Assembly: GCA_012064415.1 (NCBI GenBank)
Contig: SSNU01000061.1
Location: 1-64,000, forward strand
Direction: 5' to 3'
Origin: Gyrodactylus bullatarudis
Taxonomy: Eukaryota; Platyhelminthes; Monogenea; Gyrodactylidea; Gyrodactylidae
DNA length: 64,000 nucleotides
Shown here: one piece after another, positions 1-12,856 of the stretch
Numbering within the stretch: position 1 is the stretch's first letter
Layout of the letters: each line of letters starts with the position of its first letter
Made by a program: the position numbers and the translations under genes
The notes under the pieces: generated by a model
What the model was told of the DNA's origin: nothing
Seen by the model: only the letters and a program-made list of their open reading frames with translations
Databases searched by the model: none

Positions 1-565
1 ACTGCCGAGACCAACAGACAAGCCCCACTCGAGTTTCGATCTGCCCATTCCATACGATAGCTCGATCACCGATGATTTCAAGCTGCCGAGACCGGAGAAC
101 CGACCTCGCCCCAAGCCCACGCCGTCAGTTCCGTTCTATCCTCACCTCCCTGATTTTTCGCGTCCTTCCTCCCCTCTCACTGATCATTTTCCTATTCCCT
201 CCTTCTATGACTTCCATGATCGATACTCATCAAATCTGAATAACTTCCTTCACGATAATCAAAGAAATAATATACCTAGCTGGCCTTATCCTGATCACCG
301 GATAGATATTCCCAATTCTTTTGATAATTTCAAGTTGCCTGTTCCTAAGGTACCGTCTCTCGTCGAAGACTTCAATTTACCGCGGTACTCTTCACCTCCT
401 TCTGATAAACCTCACATTACTTCCCAATCCCCTTTCCCTCCTCAAAAGCATTCAACTCAGTTATCATTTAATTTAAAGAATATCATAGAAGTTGTCTCCT
501 TTGTTATTCATATACTTTCCGTTTATATCACTTATACAGATGCTTTGCCCTCTTTTCTCTCCTAA
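1..565 (+). CDS. Proline-rich protein, 3' part (5' end outside window)
   Basis: The frame is open from base 2 to the TAA at 563-565, about 187 codons, with no stop and no convincing start, so this is the end of a gene that begins upstream. The protein is rich in Pro, Ser, Asp and Phe. It repeats a short degenerate unit of the type D-F-K/N-L-P-R/V-P (LPRP, FDLPIP, FKLPRP, FKLPVP, FNLPRY) spaced roughly every 20-90 residues. The last 35 residues turn hydrophobic (IIEVVSFVIHILSVYITY), which could be a membrane anchor or a read-through of an intron. The first 150 bases are clearly more GC-rich than the DNA around them. I do not recognise the family; a secreted or cuticle-like low-complexity protein is possible but unproven. 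The 3' end faces the minus-strand ORF at 637-852. Confidence 0.55.
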   Translation, partial: LPRPTDKPHSSFDLPIPYDSSITDDFKLPRPENRPRPKPTPSVPFYPHLPDFSRPSSPLTDHFPIPSFYDFHDRYSSNLNNFLHDNQRNNIPSWPYPDHRIDIPNSFDNFKLPVPKVPSLVEDFNLPRYSSPPSDKPHITSQSPFPPQKHSTQLSFNLKNIIEVVSFVIHILSVYITYTDALPSFLS

Positions 566-636
566 ACTTTCTTTGGTTTTTTATTCATGTAAAAGATTTG
601 ATAAAAAATTTTATATAAATAAAAATCAATCGTCCA

Positions 637-852
637 TCATCCCCAATAATTGTACTTTGGTCTTTTCTTTTTATTTCTGCGATTGTGAATTTTCCAGTAT
701 AGATCAAATGAATTAATCAATAAATTGAATGGACCCCAAAATCCAAGGTCTCCTTGATTGATTAGTTGTGACTCTTGAGGTTGAATTTGACTCTCTGAAA
801 ATATCAAGAGACATATGAGGACGTAAGCTCTGAGATAAAAATATTTTCTCAT
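637..852 (-). CDS. Small secreted protein, candidate neuropeptide precursor
   Basis: This is a 71-codon minus-strand ORF starting at an ATG (852-850). The N-terminus looks like a signal peptide: MRK, then a hydrophobic run through ICLLIF, with a plausible cleavage after SES. A short hydrophilic region follows, then RRN, a strong basic cluster KKKR, and the C-terminus PKYNYWG directly before the stop. Basic processing site plus short peptide plus terminal Gly is the layout of amidated neuropeptide precursors, so processing could give a W-amide peptide. This is inference from layout alone. The ORF is short, no intron or homologue was identified, and a chance ORF is not excluded. It is convergent with the proline-rich gene. 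Confidence 0.4.
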   Translation of the reverse strand: MRKYFYLRAYVLICLLIFSESQIQPQESQLINQGDLGFWGPFNLLINSFDLYWKIHNRRNKKKRPKYNYWG

Positions 853-2230
853 ATTCAAAATTCAAATATGATTAAGATGATAAAAGCAATTTAATTTTGT
901 ATTTTTTCTCTCCTTTCTAATTGGATATTTTCAAAGTCTTAAATTTTCATTCCATCGTGCAATGCGCACATGCTAAACCTTCAAGATTATTCAAATGTCT
1001 AGATCAGAATAAAAATTTAATTTTTCTTTAAACAGGTGCTAAATAGTTTAAGTTAAAATCATTTTCTAATCATTTCATGAAAAATGAATTATTTTATTAA
1101 AAGTTTAGCTTAAGTTAATTCAATCACTCTCGAATGTTTGGATATGCATCAGTCTATGACTTTTTGAACGCAATGATCGACAGATATGTCCTAAATACCA
1201 TCGTAAATCACTTTTTCAAAAGGCTTGTTCAAATCTATAGCGGAGAAGGTTGATGATTATATTAAATAAATTTATTCTTTAATGCCAATTTCCGAAAAAA
1301 ATTAGTTACGTTTATTAACTCTGGAAAAGCATACAAATATGAGAATCAACACCTGTCATAGGTTGTTTTTAAAATGATTTTCATTACTTGAGCCCATTCT
1401 TCCAACTCTAATGTTTTCTATGAATAAAACTCTTTACGATGCTTCTTCTGATATTGTTCAGCGCTATTTAGATAACTTTACATGGACTCAGGCATTCTGG
1501 ATGACAATAAATATGGGACTTGCATTAACAGAAGGCTTAATAAATTTGAGTCTTGGATGATGCTAATCCCTCTGATTTGTTTCTGATAATACAATTCCCT
1601 TCAGAATAAAAATTATATCTTGGAGAGATTATTTAGTGTTTTTGGCCAACTTATGAAGATTCAAGTTGAATCGTTCGACAAATCACAAAATTCACACAAC
1701 TGATTTTTATAAAAATGAAAATTTCATGTGGTTTGAGAATCTCAAATGGAGATCAGATCATGACCAAAATAAAAAGCTTGTGAATGTCTCATGAGTCATG
1801 ACTTAGGTATGAGCGTCAAATGCTAAATATTAGGTGGTTTGATGAATAAAATTTGATCCATGAAAATTTAAAAATCTACATCAGCTAATCGACTATTATT
1901 ATAACAAGATCAAGTTAACGAAAAATAACATTAAAAATTATTTTATGACAGTGAGCTAGGGATAATATAGTACAAGTGGATTAGTTCAATGATTTGACCC
2001 CTAATAACAAATATTGAAATAAAAATTCAATGATGATCATTTTATTGATCGATTATCATAGTACTACTTAGTAGTATAATCTGTAAAAAAATTTAAATAA
2101 TGATAATAAAATTTAAATAAATTTTATTGAAATTTCAAACAAAGTTTTGTTTTTTCATTTTTTGTTTCTGTTTATTATTTATTCAAAATATTTAATTATT
2201 CGTTAATCAACTTAATTCTCAAATAAAATC
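853..2230. other. Intergenic, no gene seen
   Basis: AT-rich DNA with no long or conserved reading frame on either strand. It presumably holds the 5' region of the small secreted ORF and the promoter of the MTR4 gene. No repeat with another part of the window was noticed. Confidence 0.5.
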
Positions 2231-5200
2231 ATGGTTTCTATTTTTGGTCTTGATTTAGAAAATTTATCCTCTTCCTTGAATAAAGAAGAAAAATTTGATA
2301 AGCCTCAGGAGAGCATTCCATCTAATACGCCAAAGCGAAAGCCTGATGAGTTATTAGACAAACTAATTAAAGAGAATAGCCAAATAAGTGAAGAGAAAAA
2401 GTTTAAATCTTCATTCAATTCTCTCGAATTCAAGCATGTGGAAGTTCCTCGTGTGAAAATTTTTAAACTTGAATCTCTTGGTTCATGTACACATGAAGTT
2501 GCTATTCCACACGATTTAGATTATAAACCACCAGTGATCTCCTCTACATCACAACCTGCAAGAAGTTTTCCCTTCGAATTGGATAGTTTTCAAAAGAATG
2601 CCATTCTCTGCATTGATAATAATGAATCTGCTTTAATTTCTGCTCATACAAGCGCTGGCAAAACTGTTGTTGCCGAATATGCTATCGCGACAGGCCTTTT
2701 GAAGAAACAAAGAGTTATATATACAACACCAATTAAAGCCCTAAGTAACCAAAAATTTCGAGAATTTAGCGAAATATTTCCTGAGGTAGGTCTTATTACT
2801 GGTGATGCTACTATAAACCCCAATGCAAATGTTTTAATAATGACAACTGAGATCCTTCATACCATGTTGTACAGAGGTAGTCATATAATTCGTGAAGTTG
2901 GTTGGGTAATTTTTGATGAAATTCATTACATGAATAACCCTGAGAGAGGGGTTGTATGGGAAGAGTCCATCATTTTGCTTGCTGATCATATTCATATGAT
3001 TTTCTTGAGTGCAACAATTTCCAATGGACGCCAATTCGCCGAATGGATAGCTCATTTGCATAAACAGCCTTGTCATGTTGTGAGCAGTGATCATAGACCT
3101 GTTCCTCTACACCATTATATTTTCCCTCCAGACGGTGATGGTCTAGTTCTAATCAAGAATGAAGATAAATTTCTTGACAACAATTTCATGTCAGTTGTCA
3201 AAGGATCTTTCAGTAGAAGGGATTCTAAAAATTGGAAGGTTAATAATAAGAAAGAATCTCATAATGGAAGTATGTTCTTTTCGTATTACAAAAATCTATT
3301 TCTAAATTTTCTTATTATCAGAAAATGATTCAACTGTCGTTAGACTACTTAAATTAGTCAAACATCGAAATTTGGAACCAGTTATTGTCTTTAGTTTTTC
3401 TCGAAAAGAATGTGAAAACTATGCTCTTCAAATGTCAAAACTAGATTTCTCTACTGGTAAGTATATAAATCTCAAGATAGTTATTATCTCAAGCTTCATA
3501 TGAAACCCTTAGATGCTGAAAGAAAAATCATTGAAGAAGTTTTTGAAAATGCAATTGATTGTCTCTCAGTGGAAGATAAATCATTACCACAAATGAAATC
3601 TGTACTTCCACTTCTTCGTCGCGGCATTGGCATTCATCACTCAGGACTATTGCCAATCCTTAAAGAAATTGTGGAAATTTTATTTGGTGAAGGTTTAATA
3701 AAAGTAAGTTTTTGATCATTCAAAGTTTCTCAAAAATACCTAAACTATCAATTTAGTGTTTATTTGCCACTGAAACATTTTCAATGGGACTTAATATGCC
3801 AGCTAGAACGGTTTTGTTCACATCTCCACGGAAATTCGATGGTACCGAATATCGATGGATTAATTCTGGAGAGTACACTCAAATGTCTGGTCGTGCAGGT
3901 CGTCGAGGCAAAGATGAAAGTGGTACTGTTATTCTTATTATTGATGAAATGATAAAACCTGAAGAGGCAAAAGAAATCGTAACTGGAAATCCAGCTCCTC
4001 TTAACTCAGCTTACAAAATCACTTATAATATGATCTTTAATTTATTACGCGTCGATGAAATCAATCCTGAATATTTGATGGAAAAGAGTTTTTGCCAATA
4101 TCAAAATTACCATAAAATTCCTGACTATTATAAGGACCTTGAAAACCTAAAAAAGGAACATGAATCAATTGCATTTGATAATGAACAAGAAGTGGAATCA
4201 TATTATCGAATTAAAAAGTGTATCAATGAAATTAACCAAAAGATGTGGAAAATTATCGTAAAACCAATATACATTGTTCAATATCTTCAAATTGGTCGCC
4301 TCATCAAAGTCTGCCACAAGGACCATGATTATGGTTGGGGTATAGTTATCAACTTGAAGAAGAGAAATAGAAGTGATAAAATGGAAACAGATACTCATTA
4401 CATTGTTGATGTTTTGTGCAATATTCCCAGAATAAAAGTTGAAAGTAAAGAAGAAGAAAAAAAACCCACCTGTCACGAGTCAGAGGGTGCTGTTGTTGAT
4501 TCGTCATCTGTTGAACAAAGTGATCCTCAAGATCAACCATGCATTGTTATTGATGAAGAAATCAAAAACAAACAAATCGTTACATCTACAGTAGCTGATA
4601 TCGTTCCAATAACACTCAAATGTATAACTGGAATAAGTGCTGTACGACTTTTTGTCCCAAAAGAGTTGATCTCTTCTGATGCAAAGAGGAATCTGTTAGA
4701 TAAAATTAATACTATTAAACAAAAGTTGAATGGGAAGTTGCCTGATCTAGATCCAGTCAATGATATCAAGATAACTGAAACTAAATTCGTCGAGTTATAT
4801 GATCAACTAAAAATGTTTCAAGGAAGACTACTCGAACACAACCTCCATCAAAATATTGACCTAGCTGAAGAACTATGCCAAAAGATGAGTAGAAAAGAAG
4901 AAATCCAAGATAAAATTACAAAACTTGCCAAGGGTATGCATAATTGTGTTTCTTTAATACAAATGACCGAACTTGTAGACAAAAAGAGAGTTCTTAGACG
5001 TCTTGATTATTGTACAGAAGATGATATGATAACTCTAAAAGGTCGTGTTGCTTGTGAAGTCACCTCGAGCGATGAACTTGTCCTCACTGAGATGTTATTC
5101 GATGGAGTTTTCAACCGTCTTAGTCCAGAGCAAATCGCATCAGTTCTTAGTTGCTTTGTCTGTGAAGAGAAGAGCAAAGTTATAAAAGAACTAGACAAGG

Positions 5201-5607
5201 ATTTATCAACGGCTCTTCGTCAACTTCAGGTAAATAATTTTTTATTTTATTTAGATATCTTGAAATATTAACTCTTAATTTCATAGGATATTGCGCGCAG
5301 AATTGGTCGTATTACATTTGAATGCGGGTTAATCTCTGATGTTGAAGATTATGTTGATTCGTTTAAGCCTCATATGATGCACATTGTTTATCAGTGGGCT
5401 AATGGAAAAAATTTTTCCGAACTTTGTGAATCTACTGACATTTTTGAAGGAACTATTGTCAGAACAATGAGGAGACTCGAAGAGTTAATCAGGCAGTTAA
5501 TAAATGCAGCCACTACGATCGAAAGTCCTGATTTGACAGAGAAATTTAAGAAGGCAATCGAAAAAATCAAAAGAGATATCGTTTTTGCTAACTCCTTATA
5601 TTTTTAA
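2231..5607 (+). CDS. MTREX: MTR4-type exosome RNA helicase (SKI2-like DExH)
   Basis: ATP-dependent 3'-5' RNA helicase that feeds RNA to the nuclear exosome, for example as part of TRAMP or NEXT complexes (family knowledge). Five exons join in phase: 2231-3269, 3322-3456, 3513-3703, 3757-5229 and 5287-5607. They give 1,052 aa, close to the usual length. Visible motifs are Walker A HTSAGKT (about residue 139-145), DEIH (about 229-232), LSAT, the family block [17 protein letters not shown], the motif VI region [10 protein letters not shown], an arch/KOW region and a C-terminal DSHCT domain ending [19 protein letters not shown] and the arch fit MTR4 rather than cytoplasmic SKI2. All four introns are 52-57 nt. 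The third residue after HH is Ser where many orthologues have Gly. CDC14 follows 348 bp downstream on the same strand. Confidence 0.96.
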
Positions 5608-5955
5608 GCATAACTATTTTTTGTAAATAAGAATCTATTTAAAATTAAATCTATTTTATTTTAGATAATCTTCAAAGTTAGATAATATCTAATAGATACA
5701 CTTCTAAGCTTTCATATTAGTCAGAGAAAAAGTTTATGAAAAATTTCAATAACAAGCTCTAAATTTTTGAGCCAAAAGTAGCTTTCAAATTTGAAAAAAA
5801 AACTCCTGTGATACATTAAAAGTTTAGGTTAATTAAATCTAACCGATTGTTTCTATTATTCTTCGAATTTAAATTACTCTAGACTCTAGAGTAGCTTTAA
5901 TATACTACTAGAGATGCATATATTTTTTCTTGTTACCCAGACAATATTTTGAATC

Positions 5956-8883
5956 ATGAATAGTCGGGATTTTTGTCAATTAGATCCTATTCTTATTGAT
6001 TCTTCTACAATAATTCAAGGTATCAAAATTTATTCTAGGTATAGGACGTTTGTATTTTTTGCCATCTGATTCAATTAACTGTGATAGAAATAGATATTTT
6101 ATTTTCAACACCGACGAAGAACTAATTTATCAAAAGTAAAATGATATCTTAATTGCATTCAAGATTCAATTATGATTTTGGTCCTCTAAATTTGGGATGT
6201 ATTTACAAATTTTGTCTAAAATTAAATAATTACCTTGAAGTATGTTTGATTTGGTAATCTTTAAAAGTCTTTTCCGAAAAACAAAATCATCGTATACAAT
6301 TGTTCAGTGAATCAAAGGAGACGTGTGAATGCTGCATTTCTCATTGGAGCATTTATGATGATTTATATGGGATTTGAGCCCGAAGAAATATATTCTCAAC
6401 TTTTGGCGCCAACATACATAGAATTTGTTAAATACCGAGATGTATCTTCTAATCCTCCAGGCTATACAATAAGCCTCTTGGATTGTTTACACGGACTCTC
6501 TAAAGCAATGAAAAATAATTTCTTTGACTTTAACACCTTCAATCTTCATGACTATGTTTATTATGAACAAGTTGATAATGGGGATATGAATTGGATTATT
6601 CCTGGTAAAATGTTAGCCTTTTGTGGACCATGTGATCTTGATGTAAATAAAATGGACTATATTCAACATTCCCCCGAATTTTATGTACCCATCTTTAAAA
6701 AATTCAAAATTCAAACTATCGTCCGGTTGAATTCTAAAGCTTATCAATCAAAAAAATTTACGGATCAAAATTTTCATCATTATGATTTGATATTTCCTGA
6801 TGGTACCACTCCTAGTGACAAAATTGTTCTGAAATTTCTTGAAATATCTGATATAAATGATGGAGCTTTAGCAGTTCATTGCAAAGCTGGCCTCGGACGA
6901 ACAGGAACTTTGATTGCAGCTTTCATCATGAGTCATTATAAATTTAAAGCAAATGAAGCCATAGCCTGGATAAGAGTGTGTCGTTCTGGTTCCATTATCG
7001 GTCCCCAACAATCTTGGCTTGCAGAGAAACAAAATTGGCTTTGGAGTCTTTACGAAACCGAAAATCAATTTCAATACAGTCTTAGAAGTCGATCTGCCTT
7101 TCGTTCTTCTGATAGATTTTCAAAGTCAGAAATATTCAAATTAATCTTATTTCAATATCCAAATTAACAAAATACTTTATTCCAGTGTCCTAAACGATGA
7201 TGATAGAAAATTCTCTGAACCTTTACCTGTTATCAAAGGCAAAAATTTCATTCAAACTCTTCATCCGCCAAAGAAAATTGACAAGATTTCAACTTCTGGT
7301 GAGTATCTAATAAAATTTATGCTAACTTGAAGCAATCCAACTGATTTTCAATAAGAATTTTGTAACTGTTCTCTCATTGTTCTATATTCAAATCTATTTA
7401 CTGAAAATAAGAAAAATTTCAAATTTCATAATACATGATATGATCAACTAATTACAAAAATGATTACAGAAAAAGAGGAAATTTTCTCCGACATATTAGT
7501 GTAATACTATTGAGATTAAGACGGAGACTTTATTACTTTAAAGAGTAATTGTTTTATCGATCTTTTCTTCGCATGAAAACTTAGACAAGATGAGTTACTT
7601 AAGACATCTTAAACTTTATATCATTGTGATACACTAAAAGTAATACATTTATTAGACACGATATTATTATTTTTTCAACTATCTACTGAAGAGTATATTG
7701 ATAATAAAATAAAGCAATACTGTATTAGTGAAAAGTTTTCAGAATGTTCATAAATTCTATTTGATTAACAAACATCTAAAATCAAGGTCTAAAATGACCT
7801 CATTCAGCGAGTATAAATCTCATATTCTTTCGGTCAACCCAGTAATTTTTGAAATCATTTTCCATTGCATGTTTTTTAGTAATTATTTCTTTTCTTGGAA
7901 ACGATTTCGAAATCATTATAATTCTCAACTTTAAATTATAATAATTATTTATCAAGATAACATAGGCTTGTCAAACTTGCATACATCCCAAGAAAATTTG
8001 ACTCAAGGTGATGAACTGAACCAGAGAAAAATGTACAGGGAAAACATGAGAAAATCCTCTTACAGTCGTTCATCATTAAATGGTTTGTTCAAGGTTTGAA
8101 TCTATTCTTTTGTTGGATGATTAAATTTCACTATAATTTAGAAAATGAAATCCCCAAAGATGGTATGACTTTACGGAGTGGCTTTCAAAAGATTGCATCT
8201 TCTCGAAGTTCTATTTCCTACAAGCGTAAAAAGAAGAACTCGTATGATCTATCTCTCAACAACAGCCTTCCTATTTATTCCTCAATGACAAATCGACCCT
8301 TTTTTAGTAAATCAGCTGAAAATATTGCTCAACTAGTAGAGAACAGAAAAGAATCAATGAAATATCTACCGAAAAATTCCAGCAATTATTCATCTCTAAA
8401 TGGAAATCAAAAGAGAGTAGATTTGAGAAAGCAGCCTTGTGTTAGAAAAATTGAAACTCGGTAAGCTTCAATTAAAATCTCCCCATAGGTTTGAATATAA
8501 AATCTTTTTATGAGGAGCACTTGAATTTATTTCTATTCATACAATACGTTAAAATCATCATTGAAATAGTTTGTGATTTTTTCCAATCCATTGTCGAATG
8601 CCAAGTACATTGTTATGATTAAAAAATAGACACTGTGGTTTTTTATTCAAAGAAAATTTTCCTCTTCAGCAAGCAAAACATGTTGATGAATCCAAAAGGA
8701 ATCCAAATTTCTCCTCCTACGCCCAAACCAAAGAGCCAAGTAATTAGGAGTTAATTAATTTTTAAGATTATTGAGTCAAACCAAAGCTTGAAAGACCTTC
8801 CTTCCCTAACGGAGGAGAGTAACAAGGGCTATGTCAAACAGCCAAAGACACGTGTACGTTATACTTTTATAATCACTGTATAA
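5956..8883 (+). CDS. CDC14: CDC14 dual-specificity protein phosphatase
   Basis: Cys-dependent phosphatase that removes phosphate from Cdk sites; in animals it acts in mitosis, cytokinesis and ciliary or DNA-repair roles (family knowledge). Nine exons join in phase: 5956-6019, 6039-6135, 6164-6239, 6268-7124, 7186-7298, 7966-8082, 8142-8460, 8670-8739 and 8767-8883, giving about 609 aa. The N-terminal DSPn domain shows RLYFL, DFGPLNL and RRRVNAAFLIGA. The catalytic loop is HCKAGLGRTG with Cys near residue 284, followed by SIIGPQQ. The tail is basic and Ser-rich, as in the family. Introns 1-3 and 8 are only 19, 28, 28 and 27 nt. Exon 1 fits family alignment, and removing 19 nt (6020-6038, GT...AG) restores the frame past a stop. 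The donor at 7125 (GTCAGA) is weak, and the last three exons rest on phase and composition only. Confidence 0.9.
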
Positions 8884-11800
8884 TATACAGTAAGGTTAAA
8901 AATTACGATCATATCGCTCAGCTTATTAAAAGAGCTTTAGAAATAATATTTAAAATAAATAGTTTTTCTCTAATTCACCATAAAATCTTATATAAACTAC
9001 TTACAAGTAAAAAGGATGCCATAATAAAAAAATGAGACTTAACTTTATGGAGATTGTCTTCTCACAGCTAGAGATGTTAGAGATAGGATAAAAAAGTGTA
9101 AATTCCATTAGAGAGTCAAATAATATTCAACTCACTGCGGCAGATGTCGATGCGTATCTTGCTTATTAGGATTCGTCAGTATATCATAAACAGGACTAGA
9201 ACCCGAGTCTTCAAAGTTGTATGGCAACGCTTCTTATCACGTGAATTGAAACTTGCTTATTCGATTTATAACATCTAGGTGTGAGAAGACAATCTCTATC
9301 TAGTTATATTTCATATGGATATAGTAATTACCTGTGACCACACTCTGCTAGTAGGTCTAAAAACACTGTAATTTTTCAAAAATATTTATTATTTTATGTG
9401 GGTTTCAAAACAGACGGAATACAATAGCTGGTTAAAATAAGCATTTTAATACTTTGTAAGGCCTTAGTTATTATTATCCTTGGCCACAATAAAATTCATT
9501 GATTGATTTGAACAGTGTATTCAACTTTTCTATGCTGAAAATTATTTTCTGTTTGATTTTATTTCTGCTTCGTTATTATTTGAGAATGATTTCTTGATAA
9601 CTGGGCTGTTTCTCTCTATCAAGTACAATTATCACTTTCTTCTTGGGTGTTTTTATACATTTTGACTTTGTTAGTCTAGCCAGGATCAATGTCCATAAAA
9701 AAGTATTATAAACTAAAATGTGAATTTTTAAGAATGAATGTGCCACAAGAGTAACGTGTCTCATTTAAAGCATGTACTAATAAATCATTAGTAATAATAT
9801 TATTATTATTTAAATCTATAGCATTTAAAGAGGAAAATTTAAGAAGAAATCTGTAAGTTTCATAACTAATTACACACTGATCAAATGTTGTAATGAGTGA
9901 TTGTTTAAATAAAATATTGAGGAGAATTTGAGTACTATTTCCTCTTCCTCATTCTATCTCTACTTGTACTTGTTTAGTTAATCATGAATCCTTGTACTTG
10001 CATGAGAGAGTTTTATTCTTTAATTTCGTTACTTTTGTCAAAGGTGTATGATAATTTCTTTGAGAACTAATGTATCAGATTATTATTTCTTAAAAATACA
10101 CCCATCAATGTTACACTTTATTCCACTCTTGTAATCCTTATTTATCACTTTGACCATTAATGTTTTTATGCATTCGATTTTGAACTCTTGGCTCATGGGT
10201 ATTTTTTCCCACTACTCTAACTTTAATCTCAAAACCAGTGTGATGAGTATGAATTATTATTAGCTACAACATATAAATCTAAGAGATGAATCAATACGTA
10301 TTAATGTGAAAGAGTCTTGGAGATCTCTCCACTAAAACTAACCGTCTTGTGTTTCTTGAAAATAATTTAACCAAACTTTATTTAATTCCCCAGTTAAATC
10401 ACAAAGAATTTATTTAATTCTTTGCACAAAGGAACAAAAAATTTCTTCCTTTTTAATAAATAAATTTATTTATCCATTGATATTATCATAATACTTATTA
10501 GTATACTCATTAGAGGTAGATTTGTCAATTCACATTATTCATGTTCTCCCTTTCATAGCTATTGGCTATAGACTATAGTATAGAGTCTACTGTAGTCTAA
10601 TGATTTGTAAAATTGTTTTTACAAAAGATTGATTGGTTATTTTAAATCAAACTTATCAAGGTTACTTTTCACTCGTTTTATTTTAGTTCTTTTCCCTCAA
10701 GGCAAAAATTGAGTCAATTCTCTATCATTCATTCTCAGGATTATTTAATTCTATATTTAGGCACACAATGTAGTCAATGAATAAAAACATATACATTTAT
10801 TTCCTGAGATAATTTTCTCCTCCCTACGTCTGTTCAGATATTATTTTCTCCACTTTACAATAGCTTTATAGATGCCTGTTAAGAATACTCTCTTCCCTCT
10901 CCTTCTCTTACATCATTCATAGTTTTTTCCTTATTTGAATATGTGAATTGTAGAGTACTATAATTAGATTGCTTATGTTCCTGAGATATTTTGATTACAT
11001 TTCTATGATTAAAATGCAGTGATTAACCACTCTTAATTAATTTAGGCATCAAGCTTGGAGAAAATTCGCGCCATGATATTGAGAAAGTGACCAGACCTTT
11101 ATTTAAATGCATTTTTCATTTTTTAAATCAAATGTCAATTTTATTTGTATTTAAAAACTATATATTATTTTCAAAATTTATGCAAGATTGAATAAAACAT
11201 TTATTCTATTTTCTTTTAAAATAAACTCTTTCGATAATTATTACACAGTAATAATATTTTTGTCTAACACAATTTAAATACATCTTTTTACTATCACTTA
11301 TTTGAATAGAGTCAGTCAAAAAGTAACCTACAAGTAACACCAGATTAAAATAATACGCAAAAATAACACAACTCTCTTACCCCTGATCGTTAAAAGAAAT
11401 ACAGTACAGTTTCTTTGAAGGTGCATTTGTTGTTTTATCGACTTTATTTTCTTAATAAATATTTGTTTATCATTTTAGCGTATACTGTTTAAAGGTCTGC
11501 TTCTTTTACACTCTGATATAAGTTACCTTCTTGAGATGAAATAAAAGAAAAACAAAACAAAAAGATTATCCTGTAAGCAATTTATCGATTAGAAAGATGC
11601 TTCAAAAAGAGTTGTGTGAAAATTAATTTCTTTCCATTCTTCTCGTTGTTGTTGTTGACAGATTCAAGTTTAAATAAATCATAAATCTCAAGATGTTAAC
11701 CAATTCCTCAAATGATCAGGCAAATGATATGAATTAACTTATATATATGATAATAATACATCCTAGAAAGTCTTCGAAAAAATACCTCAAAATATTTTTA

Positions 11801-12856
11801 CAAATGAATGATTGTTTCTTCTCATCAGATTTATCAATAAAATGTTAACTTGATTCATTTTGATGATATCTGTCAGGCAAAACATCAGCTCAAAGTAAAT
11901 CATCAATGAAGAATATATTTCAATGAGAATTTCCACTCCTTAGTAGTGTTAAATCATTGAACAAGAGCATAAAAGATGATTGAATAACATTTTTTCATCT
12001 CTGATGTTGTTTAGTTATTTGATGAAAATTTCAGCTCGAATTAATTCATAAAAAGATGAATGGAAATTCTTCAATTTTCCATTCTGTCCAACTTATCACT
12101 CAAAATTTTAATCAATCTCACCTTACTAGGTAATTGTAATAGGAAAATAAACTGAGAATTATCTCCCTCGACATAATCAAGAATTTCTTGTGATGGCTAT
12201 CGATTGAGTATGAGGCAAACTCACGATTGATATTGAAATGAACATATTCCTTTAGAATACGAATCGGAAAAAACAATTAGAAATAAAAATTTATAATTCA
12301 TCTTCGATTCATGATTGATATTATTAATATATATAATAATAGATCAAAAAGTAAACTCTTGGGCTAAAATAAAAGGTGGCCGTTCGTTATTCTCCTCATA
12401 CTGGATCTAACGTTGCCGTGGTTGTTTGGCTTCCATTATCTTCATCTTCTTTCGAAGGATTTAGAAAGGAGAATAATAAATTGGCTAATTGAAACCATAG
12501 AGATTTATCTATACGCTCATGAATGATTTCCTTCAACGTTTGATTGCAATAGAACAGTTTTTCGAACATTGTCAATTGGAATATCGAAGAATAATAGCAA
12601 CAACTTGCCGATTATATTGAAGAGAAACATTCACTCTCAGGTGGTAAATAATTTAGAAGGTGAATATTTTAAAATATTCATCAGCAATGTAGAAGATAAA
12701 TATTTTTCTCCTATTAATTTCAATTAAGTGTTAGCTATTTCTACATCAAAAGTCCAAAAGAGATTTTCGGTTACTACTAAAAATAGAACTTAATGAGAAA
12801 TTATTTTTAAGATAAAAAAAATAAATTAAACTCAAACAAAGTTTTCATTCTGAACT
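8884..12856. other. Gene-poor spacer with one MITE-like element
   Basis: No coding region supported on either strand apart from the repeat listed at 9040-9372. The rest is AT-rich, with short tandem A/T tracts and no splice-linked ORFs that I could assemble. Confidence 0.5.
9040..9372. mobile_element. MITE-like inverted-repeat element, copy 1
   Basis: The inner terminal repeat beginning AACTTTATGGAGATTGTC at 9041 is matched in reverse by the sequence ending near 9305, around GTGAGAAGACAATCTC. The similarity continues beyond it on the right (ACCTGTGACCACACTCTGC, to about 9372). A second copy lies at 26138-26559 in the opposite orientation, with the same inner repeat, the same outer repeat and the same central block. 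No ORF is present, so it is non-autonomous. The centre, read on the minus strand at 9204-9191, contains GGGTTCTAGTCC, which resembles the B box of a tRNA promoter. Confidence 0.75.

Noticed and set aside
2834..3094. Minus-strand ORF over the helicase gene
   Set aside because: Shadow frame of the strongly conserved MTR4 coding strand; the same holds for the antisense frames at 4198-5198.
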